Positions 11,011 to 22,940 of a DNA stretch of 64,000 nt are shown here, piece after piece (the first letter of the stretch is position 1; each line of letters starts with the position of its first letter). The translations under genes and the position numbers were made by a program. The notes beneath the pieces are model-generated. The model ran no database searches. It was given only the letters and a program-made list of their open reading frames with translations, and was not told where the DNA came from. The stretch is taken from positions 84,438,931-84,502,930 of the forward strand of contig OX375872.1 of NCBI GenBank assembly GCA_947359465.1. The letters are read 5' to 3'. Source of the stretch: Metellina segmentata (lineage: Eukaryota; Arthropoda; Arachnida; Araneae; Tetragnathidae).

Positions 11011-12090
11011 AGGAATTCTTTCCAAAACTGAATTATAATTTAGATTTTTCAAACTATATTTTCACACTCTTGGGTAAAGACACATTCTTGTGATACATTT
11101 GAAATAAAAATGTATCGTTGGATGTCAAATAGGAACAAATATTTTATACTGAACTTAGATATAATATTAATGTCTTAGAAAACAAAGTGCACCAAAAAAG
11201 ATACAATTTCTCATTATAATATAAGAATAAAGTAGTACACACTATAATGCAATTGATACTTGTTTATATTATATACACAAGGTTAATAAAATGGGTTTCG
11301 GCATCAGCTCATTTTCTAAGAGCGGTTTTTGTACCCAAATGAACCGTATACTTTCAAAGCGCCGTTTAATAATTTTTAAAAATATATGAATTAGAAATCA
11401 GACATACATCTCAGAGAAACCAACATAATCATATTACTTCATAATTATATTATCACTAAATGAATAAGTTTTGAATAATGTTCACTGATAAAATATATTT
11501 GAAAAAGATAGTTCAATGTAAAACTAACCGGAAAATAGATATTTAGCAGTTTCAAAATCTGCGCAATCAAAGAAATTTGTGAAACAATCAAAATAGTTGT
11601 GTCTTGCGAAAGTAGGCATGTAAAAGACTCAGTTGGTTATATTTTAAACTGATTTTAATGAAAATTTAAAAGTATAAGAGAAAATTTAAGTATAAACGAA
11701 AGGTAAGGATCCATGGTATAGATATGTTTTTATACATGTGTTGACCTTAATGTAGTATAAACCATAAGGAAACTTAAAAATACTAAATTAAGAAATATTT
11801 GCAAACTCATTTATCTCTTCATCCTGGATAGTCCTACATTTAAATACATGACATGGATACATTTAAAATTTTATTTTTATGTTGAGACGATTAAATTTAA
11901 ATTTATAAAAAAACATTTTAAGAATTTTGATACAAAAAGCAAAAACAGCTTATACTAAGGTATATAAAAACAAAAAGGACTACCATGCATGTCAGTCACT
12001 GGTATGAAACATCAATTTGCGTTAAAAGAGAACTAAATTTATGTTGATGAAACTTATAAATTTGCGGATACGAACTTATGATCTTGAGTT
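11011..12090. other. AT-rich, nothing recognised
   Basis: Featureless AT-rich sequence. No element ends or credible ORF were seen. Confidence 0.4.
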
Positions 12091-12272
12091 TGATGTCCTG
12101 ACGTTGGCGTGGTGTGGATGTTTTGAGTGGAGGGCCTGCTCAGGTGTCGACCTCGTTTATCTACCCGTGGTTTAAAATAACAATGTGTTATCCTCGGATC
12201 CTTCCCTTCGGGATTGATCCCGAACGGTTTGAAATTTCCAGTAGTGTTGCTCCAGAGCGATGTCAATTGCAA
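12091..12272 (+). mobile_element. SINE-1, 5'-truncated copy
   Basis: It starts within the SINE-1 body (GATGTCCTGACGTTGGCGTG) and continues through GCTCAGGTGTCGACCTCG and TTCCCTTCGGGATTGATCCC to GTGTTGCTCCAGAGCGATGT. The tRNA head and the tail repeat are missing. Overlapping ORFs on both strands are by-products of the GC-rich SINE body. Confidence 0.85.
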
Positions 12273-15200
12273 CTTGAGTTTGATGACACGAAATTCTTAA
12301 GGAATCCCTTGGTAAAGGAAAGAAGTAATGCTTGTGGAGGCTTTCTCTGTTTGAGGCATCAACCTTTTCCAAAAAAGATTGTGTATAAAGAATTAATACT
12401 TTCAATAGGGAATTGAAAATTTTAGAGATTCAGAATAAAGGTGAAATCATCACTTGTTCACATAACTAACACTAATAACATTTAAATGAAAATAAGCATA
12501 GGAAACTGAGAAACCTGTTGATTTTGTTGCACATGCCTTTTTGATCGTTTAATTCTTTTACAAGTAAGTAAACATTCAGATAATAAACCAGGTATTTGGA
12601 AGACATATGAATAACTGCTAATTATAAGTTTTAAGTTAAAATGCTTAATTTATTATGTATGATAAATTTCAGTTTAATTTGTTCTGTTATTAATGAAATC
12701 AAAGTAGGATGCCAGAGCAACTAAGCTCATAAAAAAATGTACTTATTTTATTTTGGTATGCATCCATAAAAAGGCCCATCAGAAAATAGACCCTAAAACT
12801 TTACCACAGCATGTTTTTTCTGAAACCCTGTACACCGCCTTGCGAAAAGAAATGCAGAAAACGCGAGTTTCTCCTAAATTCATTTCCCAGAAGAGCCTGT
12901 TTCAGCTTCTCCCTCCTGTGATACAAGGGCAAGTTTCAACAGAGAATCACGAGGAAATTCATATGCACAACATCAAATGAAACTAATCAGACTGCAAAAT
13001 TCAAAAAGTTTGCGGCCCCTATCGTATGTATCGTCATACCCCCAATCATTGCGGGACGAAAATAGATTTAAGAGTCGTCTTCAAAAAATGACCGAAAAAC
13101 AAAATATTATTAGTAAGGAGCCTATAGAAAACTGCATCCGACGCATTGTCAATAATTCAGTGCTGTATTTTTGTTGTTTTCTTTCTTCTTGAAGAACCAT
13201 TTGGGGCGGCCGTCGTTGGCAATGGGATTAAGTTCGGATGCAGGCAGACTCTCACAATTATTTGATGTTGTTAGGGGTCTTGTAGGCGGACATGTCCTTT
13301 GTAAACAGTCTACAGCACCTAGAGGCAAATCCCTTGCGAAATGAATCCACTTTGCCATTTACCGCCACAGCAATAACAGCGTGGGTAACATACATTGTGT
13401 CTTTAGTTCCTCGTGTAGTTAATAGATGGCACAACTAGTCTAGGCTATGTCTTCCTGGAAAATTTGCTGTTTAAAGAGAATCTTATTTGATTTGACGGTT
13501 CTTTTTAAGTCAGTGTGTGTTTCTTCGTGCTTCGCGTTTATATTCTTGTCTTTTGGATTTATATGATTGAGGGGGAAATTAAAACAATTTTTCATTTGCG
13601 TGATTTATCTAGAAATTTTAAATTTGAACAAGCAACCCCCTATGATAACTAAAATAGTATGTAACAGACCATGGGGTTTAGGTCTCAAGTAGTTGGCTTT
13701 CCTGTTTTAAAGTCCAATTATTCATTCAAATTTGCATTCATAGAAAATAGTTTTAAAGACAAAAATTCCAAAAATGTTTAGAGAAAAAAAATCAGAGGCT
13801 TGACCGTTTTGAGCAATTTGGAAAAAAAAGTATGGTCCATCAAACATCTTTCTATAGCTCAAAAGAATAAAACAAGTTTTTGATTTTATTTCTGCCGGCT
13901 TTTATAACTCTTCGTTGAACTGATATAACAAAACAATAGGTGAAATACAAAAATGACAAAAAAAAATATAGTTATCAATTTTTTTTTTTATTGTTTCTCT
14001 TCAACTTTATATTCTGAACAATAAAATTATTGAAATAAAAAACAGTAATTAATATTAAGTAGACTTCTATTTTATATTTAGTTGCATTTTTATACTTCAA
14101 CAAAGCGACTTAAAATAAAAAATATTTTGATTACACAAGCAATAAAACACTAAAATATCCTGAAAATGAGAATATTATCTTCTAATAAAATAAAAAAATT
14201 CAGTTTTTATATAAGGTGAGATGTACCAAATAACAACGTTTTTTGCAATTGAAAACGCGTTTAAGATTATGAGTTAAACAAATGTGGTACCTAGATGATA
14301 CAACTTGTTTCTAAGCACTTAGATGTTGATCATGTCACAGTAGGGAAACAATTGGCATTTGTTCACCTCTTTTATAAAAGTGGAACACCTCAGAAATGTA
14401 TTTATGTTTATAGAAAAAAACTTTACGCATTTATTTTTTATTCAATGTCTCTCAAAATCTTATTTCATTTTAATGCAAGTTCATTGAAAATTTGTGGTCA
14501 CCAACTGTTCTTTTTTTTATGTAGAGTATAAAATAATTTCTAAATTAATATTTAAGAATGAAAATCCAAGTCATTAATAAGCTGTTCAATGTGTTAAAAA
14601 ATAGCATTTAATACTATATCTATTTAGACTTTAGTAGAGGTAAAACAAAAATTTTTTGTTGTTTGATATGTTATGAGATACATTTTTAGTTTTATAAAAC
14701 AGAAGGATACATAGGTTATATACCAACTTATTGTCCAAAATGGTCGTTTGAAATAATTACATGTTATTTAATAAACAGTCTTCTCAAATTAAATATGCTC
14801 ATAAGTCCCTTACTTAAAATATTGAGCATCAGACAAACAATTGAGAAACTTTCGGTTATGATAAGTAAACAATTTCTCTTAAAGTGGAAAGTAACTAGAA
14901 AAATGAAAACGTCAGATTCGTAACTTATTTTTACATGCATTAGTTTGGCAGCCATCGTGGGGATCAGAACGCAGATAATATTAAACTGTGAGATGTGAAA
15001 TATTTTTCTTTTTTCGTTTTCATTTCGTCGAGCCTCATGTCGGTTTTATATTTATTTAAATTACCCTATTTACAAAAATGTGAATTTTAAATGCACCTTT
15101 ATGGAATTGAAATATATATTTTATACATTTTTTACTTATCTGTGTTTGTTGAATTTGACTTAACAATTTATATAATTGGTGTGGGATAGATCTAAACAGA

Positions 15201-15700
15201 TTATAACGCATCTTTGCGTTATAAGGACTTCTTTTGGAGACCAAGATTCGAAATAAAAGAGAAATTACTTTTCTTTTTCATTACTTTAGAATTTCTGTTG
15301 AATATACTTATTAGAAATTAAGTTAATTTACTTAAGAATTAAAACCACAAGAAAATGTTTTTCCTCTTCCACTTAGGTAGAATTGTCTATACACAAACTA
15401 TTTTAATGTTTCTGCAAAATATTTGAAAGTTAATTATAAAACTAACTAACGGTTCACAGTGGGTTGCAAAACAAAAAGATATTAGCAGCGCAAACCATGC
15501 ATAAAATAAATAAGTTTGAAACTAAATTATACAGTTTCCCACGAGAATGAAAATTTTTGAACTCGTAATATATTCTTTTAGCTACACATTTCATTGGAAG
15601 ACAGATGATAGTTTTTGCCCATAAATTTTTAAATGGGACCCGAAAAAACACAGGAACTGAAAATATTTATAAGATGTTGAAAGCCACTCTGAATTTTCTT
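12273..15700. other. Long AT-rich stretch without recognised genes
   Basis: There are many A/T runs and only short frames without family signatures. One GC-richer patch at about 13190-13370 (GGGGCGGCCGTCGTTGGCAA onward) stands out and is unexplained. Frames at 12753-13192 are Lys-rich and unassigned. Confidence 0.4.
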
Positions 15701-16800
15701 AAAATTATTCCGACGCTCTCTTAATTGCCGAGAAGCTGTAAAAATCTTAGCCGAATAAGAGAAAGAGTCAGAAAAGGAAGTCTTATCATGTGATAAGTAA
15801 TTTTTATTCGGCGCTTGTCTTGTTTGTTTGATTATTTTTTCATTACACCGCCTTTTTTATACGGTATATTTTTAATTTATGATTGTATTTTGCAATTAAC
15901 CTTTATGGAGCCAACAGCTTTTCCTTTGGTAAAACTGCATAAAATCTCGGTTTCCCTTCCATGAATATTTATGAACCGCTAAAGCTAAATGCTTTTTCGT
16001 AATTTTTCGGATGAACTTTCATCCTCTACCGTGCCCGTCCTCTAGATGCACGAATATGAATAAGCGTCCTGATTAGCATAAGGCCCCAGTCACTCGTATT
16101 AGTAATTTAGCGCAGCCGTATTAAAAGCTGTGAACAAGGAAACGTAATATTTCCATGCATAATGGAAAGTAACGTCCTAATGAAATTGATAGAAATATAA
16201 TGTTCCCCCCTCAAGTTGACTTCTTGCTCCGTAATTACGGAGGGGTAAAAATATAATCGAAGGTTTCGCTTACCACACTTGGAAAGGGGCGACCCCAACC
16301 CCTAGCGGGATACGAGAGAGATAGATTAAAGTGGATTGGGCAAAAATTACCCGCTAATAGAGCCGTACGAAGAAAAAGAATTAGCATAGGGGAGCAATTA
16401 AGCTCTCTGACTTTTACGTCGGTCAAAAGTGGGGAACCATCTCTGATGAGTTTCGTCACCAGTCAATGACGAAAGGGAATTCGCTGCTAAACCATATTGC
16501 GATGATTCATAGTTCAGGGCAAAAACAGTTGGAGTTTTTCTTCAATTGCAGGTGTCTCGATAGGATACAGCGAAGAACAGAGTTCAGTCTTGCTAACTGG
16601 TTGAGACTCGTGCTGTTTGGGTGATGATTTTTGCACCTCATTTCCGCGCTATTTTTGTTTTTTACATTTTTTGTTAGTAATTGTTGCTCTGTATGACAAA
16701 CTGCTCCCTGGATGTTTGTTTCAGGAATTTATTTATGAAGTAGGTTCAAGGGTGGTCATTCTTCTCCGTCGCGGTCACTATTCAACCGAATTTGCGTAAT
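15700..16800. other. GC-richer complex island 2 (candidate regulatory block)
   Basis: The composition is distinct from the flanks and there are no mobile elements. It contains the perfect 16-bp palindrome CTCCGTAATTACGGAG at 16227-16242 with a TAATTA homeodomain-type core, and TTTATGG-type motifs near 15901. Frames on both strands around 16107-16459 overlap and look like chance. The TTAA-pal element starts exactly where this block ends. The regulatory role is inferred, not shown. Confidence 0.35.
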
Positions 16801-16801
16801 G

Positions 16802-17029
16802 TTACCCCCCCCCCCTTTGTGGTTTTCTCGAAGAGGTGTCTCGTCATTAGCAAAACCGACCAGATCTTGATGGGCGAGAATTTTGGTCAATCATAAAACT
16901 CGTCAGATCTTTACTTCGTCATCATAAAATAAAATCGGTAAGATCTTGATGACGAGATATATCGTCTTCAGTAAAATTTATCAAGTTTAAATGGACGTGA
17001 TATCGTTTCCAAACTAGTTGGAGGGTTAA
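16802..17029 (+). mobile_element. TTAA-pal element copy 3
   Basis: The left end TTACCCCCCCCCCC then TTTGTGGTTTTCTCG matches the family TTAACCCTCC...GTGGTTTCGACG start, with the CCC terminus expanded into a C run. The interior has GTCTCGTCATTAGCAAAACC, the spacer AGATCTTGATGGGCGAG, and GACGAGATATATCGTC. The right end is GTTGGAGGGTTAA. Confidence 0.85.
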
Positions 17030-18338
17030 ATGGGAGTTGATCAGTTTGGTATTCAATGATAATTAGACCGGTTGCGTTTTAAAAATGAGCTTGATGTGTA
17101 ATGATCTTTTCGACTGTTTTCAGACACTTGTAATGTTTTTTTTAAATTTTACTTTGTTTTTTACTGTAAATTATTTTTTTAATCTTGCTGCAGGTACGAT
17201 TGTCTTTTTTACAATTTACGCCATGGAACCGCTAAAACCATCAGTTTACTATTTTCATTGTCTCTCATCTATTATCAAGAAATTCTAAAAGTATTTATAC
17301 CAAAACTAGTTAAAACCATAGCGAGATGGGCAAACTCAAAATCATTTAAGACATTGTGAATTACAAAAAGGATCTACGAATATTATGAGCAGGTTTTCCT
17401 CATTCATACTGTGTATACATCATATTTATGAATGCCTTTAAGTTCGATATTCCGGGGTTAAAGTGCTTTTGGAATATAGTTTTTCTAGTCATGTTTAAAT
17501 GGTTATTCCTGTTTCTTAAAATTTTGTTTTAAAAGCTGTTATTTCCCAAAATGTGTTTTTGTTGCTTCAAAGTCAATGCAGATTTTTTTTTTCTCACATC
17601 TTGTCTGCTCAGTGTCACACATAAAAATAAGAAGATGTAGTGAGAGATTTACTGTTCTTAAGAATGACGTGAGAAAATATAGTTTTCACAGAACCCATTA
17701 AACATACCATATTGAAGTGCAATTCAAAACTACTTCAGGTGTTAATTTCAAGTTATTCTATAAAAATACATCGTTACTTAAAATCGCAGTGAAATGTAGT
17801 CTAGTTTCTGTAATACTCGATAAAGTATCAAATAATGTTTTCCTATTCTATCAACAACGTTTAGTTTCTTCACATGTGATTTATTATTGTACTTGTAAGC
17901 TCAGATAGTATTTTTCGTTAGAAGGGACTACTAACTCATTGGATAAAAAACAGGTGATTTGGGAGAAGTTTTTGCTTTAACTGAATGCGACAGATTGAAT
18001 TCCAATTTAGCGGAGTGATTAATTAGAGGGTACAATAGCTGAGCGAGTTTTTATAAAATTGGAAAAATACCCATAAAAAATTATATATTTACAGTTAATT
18101 TTTCTTAAGTGAGATGTTTTTAATGCCAACAGTTTTAATTTACGTAATTTTTACGTACTTTTCGTAGAAAAAACTGAAACTACTGGCTTTATTTTTCTGG
18201 ATACTACAAAAAATTACAAAAAATTTTTGTGAGTGTTACTTTTAAAAATTGGTAAAAAAATACTATACCTATAACTAAACCTTTCCTTCAGTATAATCTA
18301 TGATAATTGACGATATTGGGAAGGTTTTATTTACGAAG
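17030..18338. other. AT-rich, nothing recognised
   Basis: T-rich frames at 17085-17288 and 17717-17908 have membrane-like composition because of the base bias. No family signature. Confidence 0.4.
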
Positions 18339-18488
18339 TTAACTCTCGCGGCAGTTACCTCGACAAAGTATCCCGTCAATTGCAAACAGATCTTGGTGGA
18401 CGATATATCTCGTCAAATAGAAATAAACTTACCAGATCTTGTTCTCGTCATCATAAAAAATTTAGAAATATCTCATTGGGTGATAAAG
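18339..18488 (+). mobile_element. TTAA-pal element copy 4, degraded
   Basis: It starts TTAACTCTCGCGGCAGTTAC. The palindromes survive partially as AGTATCCCGTC, GACGATATATCTCGTC and CAGATCTTGTTCTCGTCATC. The right terminus is not recognisable, so the end is approximate. Confidence 0.65.
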
Positions 18489-18684
18489 TAGAAAAATTAC
18501 TTTAGAGAGCTTCTACACCAATAATCACAAAGGGTTATATGTTTGAGGTGTAAATCAACCTTAGGACCATGGTCTAAATAAACATGCAGATTTTTTATAG
18601 AGTCCTCTGGTATATTTCTATCAATTATGCGGCCTTAGAAGGAGGCGCCTAGACCATATACATATAAGGTTCATTTTAATAAAG

Positions 18685-19002
18685 ATTAGTGCACGGTAGC
18701 CAGGTTGCGAGAGTATCGGTCTATGATCCAGAGGGTTGCGAGTTCGAATCCAACCCCAGACCATCGTGTGCTAATGGGTTGGTGTACGTTAAATCTCTCG
18801 TGGCCTCAAACGTCTTCACGTTTGCGTATTGTGGAAATTTGGGGAGTGGGGTGCCAGTTCAGGTATTCACTTCGTCATCTGGCCATGTTTTAAAATTACG
18901 TGGTGCTGTCCTAGGATTTTTTTCCTTCGGGATTGATCCCGGACATTCACCAATTGCCCGTTGCGTTGTTCCAGTATAAATTTAATTAAATACCTACCTA
19001 CC
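18685..19002 (+). mobile_element. SINE-1, full-length copy with target-site duplication
   Basis: The tRNA-like head is GCACGGTAGCCAGG through the B-box region GAGTTCGAATCC (about 18739-18750). The body includes GTTGGTGTACGTTAAATCTC, GGGTGCCAGTTCAGG, CATCTGGCCATG, TTACGTGGTGCTGTCC, TTCGGGATTGATCCCGGA and GTTGCGTTGTTCCAG. The tail is AATTAAATACCTACCTACC. The 10-bp direct repeat TTTAATAAAG flanks it at 18675-18684 and 19003-19012. Transcription by RNA polymerase III is expected from the A/B boxes. The LINE partner is unknown. Confidence 0.92.
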
Positions 19003-19099
19003 TTTAATAAAGCCGAGTGTAAAGTTAAAAGTACTAGCCAATTCAATGGAGTTTTTTATCAATCTAATTTTTTTTCAGGTAATATTTATTCAGGGAGTT

Positions 19100-20090
19100 G
19101 AAAAAAACGAGCATAAAACACACTATCCCAATCTTCAGGTATCTCGAAATTGCCGTTTCCGAAACTAAACAATGTGTCGAGTTAAGCAGATCATTCGCGG
19201 CTCGGACCATCTATTACAACCGAGGCCCGTTTCTCCAGCGCAAGAAGACATTCCCTTCCCGACCCAGAGTATTAAATAAAAAGCGGGCACAATGTTTAAT
19301 GCAAGGGGAGTGAAAGTGAAATCTCGTCCGAGGAAAACGGCCTTCCACGAACTTTTGACGTTAACGTCGGCGGGAAGTTTGCAGAAGGATTCGTCGCCTT
19401 GACAGCGCCCATCTATCTTGATACAGCGGCGTAATTTATTCCAAGGGACAAACCCCGTCACTTGTTTGTGTCTGATCACGGGGAAGGCAGCGGATCCTAA
19501 TAGAAAGAGTTTTGAGTCAACCGACTTCAATTACCTGCAAGGAAAAGGGGTCTGCAAGAATATAATATAATTGAGCAGACGGCGTCCGTAATCCTTTTAA
19601 AAGGACGGAGAAGGACTTGGGCCTGAAGAATGAAATTTGATGATAAGCTAAGCAGAACTCACAACTTGGTAATTGGCTGTCGTTCTTTAATGACGATGGT
19701 GAGGCTTTCCTGATCCGTTGACAGTAATTAACTAATTTTCGGGGCCTCAATAATTATGGAAACCTGTCGATGCAAACAAAAGAAAACGGGGTAAGCGAGC
19801 GGTCGTTTACCGGGGTCTTTGACAGATCAGCTTACCATTAATCTGCAGCGAGCATTCTTTAAGGGCTGCTCGTGCAGATTGATATACATCGTTTCTTCGG
19901 GCCGCGTTTGCGAAGAGACTTCAATTAATCAATCTCTTCTTCGCGACGGTCTAGTGATGTGTTTGGGATGGGGTAGTTCGCAAATACAAACACCTTACGT
20001 TTCTGTTTTGTTTCATGAACAGAATTCATCGTTTTAATCTGGGCATGATTATTTTTCGCTTGTTCAAAATGACTCGTTCACAATCGTGAG
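19100..20090. other. GC-richer complex island 3 (candidate regulatory block)
   Basis: The block is moderately GC-rich and carries no mobile element, although a SINE lies just upstream. A 121-codon frame on the minus strand (19165-19530) is the longest here, but it has no recognisable domain and a second frame overlaps it on the plus strand, so I do not call it a gene. Non-coding constraint is an inference. Confidence 0.35.
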
Positions 20091-20261
20091 ATAGCAGAAT
20101 GATTATTTACATTTCGATTTTCATTAACATACCCAAATTTTAATTGTTCTCCGAAAGGTCTGTATTATGAAATATAATACATTAACTTTTAAAACTGACT
20201 CGAAGTCATTTCCATTTTTTTTTCTGAGACATTTTTACTGTTATCAAAGGTAGGAAAAAAT

Positions 20262-20319
20262 TTAATTAAAATCGCATTGAAGCAACACAGCGGGCTGTAG
20301 GCGACGTTCCGGGATTAAA
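20262..20319 (-). mobile_element. SINE-1 3'-end fragment
   Basis: TTAATTAAAATCGCATTGAA, GCAACACAGCGGGCTGTAGG and GTTCCGGGATTAAAC are the reverse complement of the last 55 bp of SINE-1, without the tail repeat. Confidence 0.82.
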
Positions 20320-20368
20320 CATTACTGTTAGCCAAAAAGAAGAAAGTTTATGCTACTTTTAAAAGTAT

Positions 20369-20615
20369 TTAACCCTTCTGGTTGTTGTTTTGACGAGGTA
20401 GCTCGTCATAAGCAAGACTGACCGGATCTTGATGGACGAGATATAAATCGTTCATCAAGATCTCTTCGTCTTTTGTCAGAAAAAAATTACCAGTTTTTGA
20501 TATCGTCCTAATAAATAAAATCTGTAATATCTTGATGACGAGGTATCTCATCTTTAACAAAATTGGCCCGATCTTGATGAACCAGATAGCTCGTCAAAAC
20601 CACTTGGAGGGTTAG
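20369..20615 (+). mobile_element. TTAA-pal element copy 5
   Basis: It runs from TTAACCCTTCTGGTTG to CCACTTGGAGGGTTAG. It has four palindromic units: GACGAGGTAGCTCGTC, GACGAGATATAAATCGTTC, GACGAGGTATCTCATC and CCAGATAGCTCGTC. The spacers are GATCTTGATG. This is one of the best-preserved short-form copies (247 bp). Confidence 0.92.
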
Positions 20616-21061
20616 ACAATAGCTTCTACTTCTGCTTATCTCTCGGTTTGTAGCTCTTGACCTTTTCTCATCGTTCAGGTCTTTGATGTTTATTAATGCA
20701 ACTGACAAGCGATGAGCAGTCAGTTCCGAGAATGAATCTCCAGTCTATCGATGGTCTGTCCATCATGTTGATGACTTATAATTAATTTTAACTTATATCG
20801 AAAAATTACGGTGAAATACTTTAGTAGACCTTTAAATGTCTTATCAGAATCTCCAGTAACATTTCACAAATTGCAAAGGAATTATGTTTGCCGTCAAAAA
20901 TAAATCACCAACATGGTGAATTTTTTACTAATCAAAAGATTTTTATTCATTGTGACTTAACCGTTTTGTACCCTGGATCCAACAATTAGCTAATTTTTTT
21001 TATCTAATTTGAAGTGAAAGTGAACCACCCGATGGTTGGCATGACCAATTACATGACTTCA
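20616..21061. other. AT-rich, nothing recognised
   Basis: No element ends or ORF worth calling. Confidence 0.4.
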
Positions 21062-21253
21062 TTAGCATGGTGGACGAGGTATATTGTCCATTAAAATCTC
21101 GACGTCTGTAGTCATTACAAGAAATCAACCAATATCTACATTTCGTTCTAATAAAAAAATTGATGATATTTTGATGTCAAAATATCTCGTTGGTTGTAAA
21201 ATTGGTCAAATTTTGATGAACGAAATATCTTTTCAAAACCACTTGGAGTTTTA
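21062..21253 (+). mobile_element. TTAA-pal element copy 6, degraded
   Basis: GGTGGACGAGGTATATTGTC lies near the left end, AATATCTCGTTGG and ATTTTGATGAACGAAATATC lie inside, and the right end is CCACTTGGAGTTTTAC. The left TTAA is lost. Confidence 0.75.
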
Positions 21254-21728
21254 CAAAGTTACTGACAGTTGTCATCCAAACCGATGGTTTGCCTAATGAA
21301 AAAATTTAGCCACAGCTTTATTTGTAGAAAACGAAATGTTGTATCTTAAAAGTTAAGTAAATGATTTTCGTTTGTGTGTGTGTGCATGAAGAATCATACA
21401 ATCATACAGGGATGCAACATTTGACTTGATGCTATTAATGAAACCTTGATAAGTCCTTTATAACACCTATTTAAGAATTAAATTTCGGTTATACCCCAGG
21501 GGGAAGTAATAAATTAAACATTTTATGGAATTATCTTTAATGGGATCCTTACTTTTATACTCTAATATAACTTGTGGAGCATAATAAAAATTTAGGAGTA
21601 GTTCACATTTGCTAGATTGTTTTATCGATCGAAATTTTGTCTGGTGTTTGAGCTCAGTAACTATGATTTTGAACTTTAAATGTAAGTGAAATAAACGCGT
21701 GCTCAACATTTCTAACTATGTGGACTCC

Positions 21729-22009
21729 TTAAACGTCCTGGTGGTATATATTCGCGTCTAAAATTGCCCTGTAGTGGCCAGCCTCTGATGCAAAAACCTG
21801 TTCCAAAGTGTTACCAGTTCTATACAAAGAACGATTGATATATCCTGCTTGGATCTTAATTCCTCTTTGAGTAATAGGCAGTATTATCTCAACAAGATAT
21901 CTCGTCATTTGAAAATTTGACCAGATCTTGATAGACGAGATACCTTGTCATTAGCAAAATTGACCAGATCTTGGACGAGATATCTCATAAAAACTACTTG
22001 GGAAGTTAA
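21729..22009 (+). mobile_element. TTAA-pal element, long form, copy 7
   Basis: From TTAAACGTCCTGGTGG the long-form module comes first (ATATTCGCGTC, CTGTAGTGGCCAGCCTCTGA, CCTGTTCCAA). The palindromic part follows (AAGATATCTCGTCATTTG, GACGAGATACCTTGTC, GGACGAGATATCTC) and the copy ends CTACTTGGGAAGTTAA. The module is collinear, inverted, with copies 1 and 2, which shows it belongs to the element. 281 bp, no ORF. Confidence 0.88.
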
Positions 22010-22214
22010 TTTTCCTTACATTCCCAAAGTGGATTAACACCACACGAAAAATGTGTGGATATGCAAATGGTAAGATATTTTTAATTTACAGTAAATTTTA
22101 CACAAAGCAAATCAAAATCCCCGTTAATTTAATTTAGTTTAAAATATTTGTTGTAAGATACATGCTAAAATTAAGTAAATAAAGATTTTCTAGTCAAACA
22201 AATTGAAATAACTG

Positions 22215-22940
22215 CCTTGTTTCAACATCAACATGGCCAAGTACCGCGGTCGCGAAAGAGTTTCGAGTTAAAAGTTTAGTCCTCTCTGAAGCACCTAAAC
22301 TGTGGGAGAGCAATTGCATTTTCCGCGGGTGATGCCTCGCTCTAAACGAAAAACCGATGACACCCTATTCAGAGCATTACGGACAAAAGCGCCCTTCAGC
22401 AGTTATCAATTTTCTTTTAAGTCAAAAGAAAAATCACCTCTAAATTTACCCAAAAGTTCTATTGGGAAAAGCGAAAAAGTCAATTTCGGATGTGGTATTA
22501 TGTAGGAAGCGGCTCAAAATGCAATCAGGTCTTATGGCTTTCATCAGTAAATCTTTGATCCATATAGAAGGGAGCAAGCTGTTGCTATGGTGATAATCTT
22601 CATTCTCGCAAAATGAATGACAGCGTTATATCCCTGTGATTAAAATGAATAAATAGAGAATAAGTTTCCCCTTCTCTTAGTTGGCGAAGGGTAGCCAGTG
22701 TTTGATCGACAGGCTGAAATGAAGTATCTTCTGGTTTTAACATATCCTGATGAAGGCATAGATCGCAACAAAGGCGCCCTTGATTGCTTCCCGGAGCAAG
22801 AAGATCCTAAATTACGGTACGCAAGGGTTTATTTGGGCTTGTCGCGGGACACTGTGGTTTCTGCAACAACACAATTAGTACTATTCCCTCAGGTGGCCTG
22901 AATACCCACATGCTGTCAATAGGCGACGGAGACTTCGACC
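22215..22940. other. GC-richer complex island 4 (candidate regulatory block)
   Basis: The sequence is complex with GTACCGCGGTCGCGAAAG near the start. Frames at 22302-22505 and 22698-22901 are not recognised. No mobile element inside. A conserved non-coding role is possible but unproven. Confidence 0.3.

Noticed and set aside
12114..12416. 100-codon open frame
   Set aside because: Most of it is the sense strand of a SINE-1 body.
19165..19530. 121-codon minus-strand frame
   Set aside because: No domain I recognise, and a plus-strand frame overlaps it. It was not called, although a small exon cannot be excluded.
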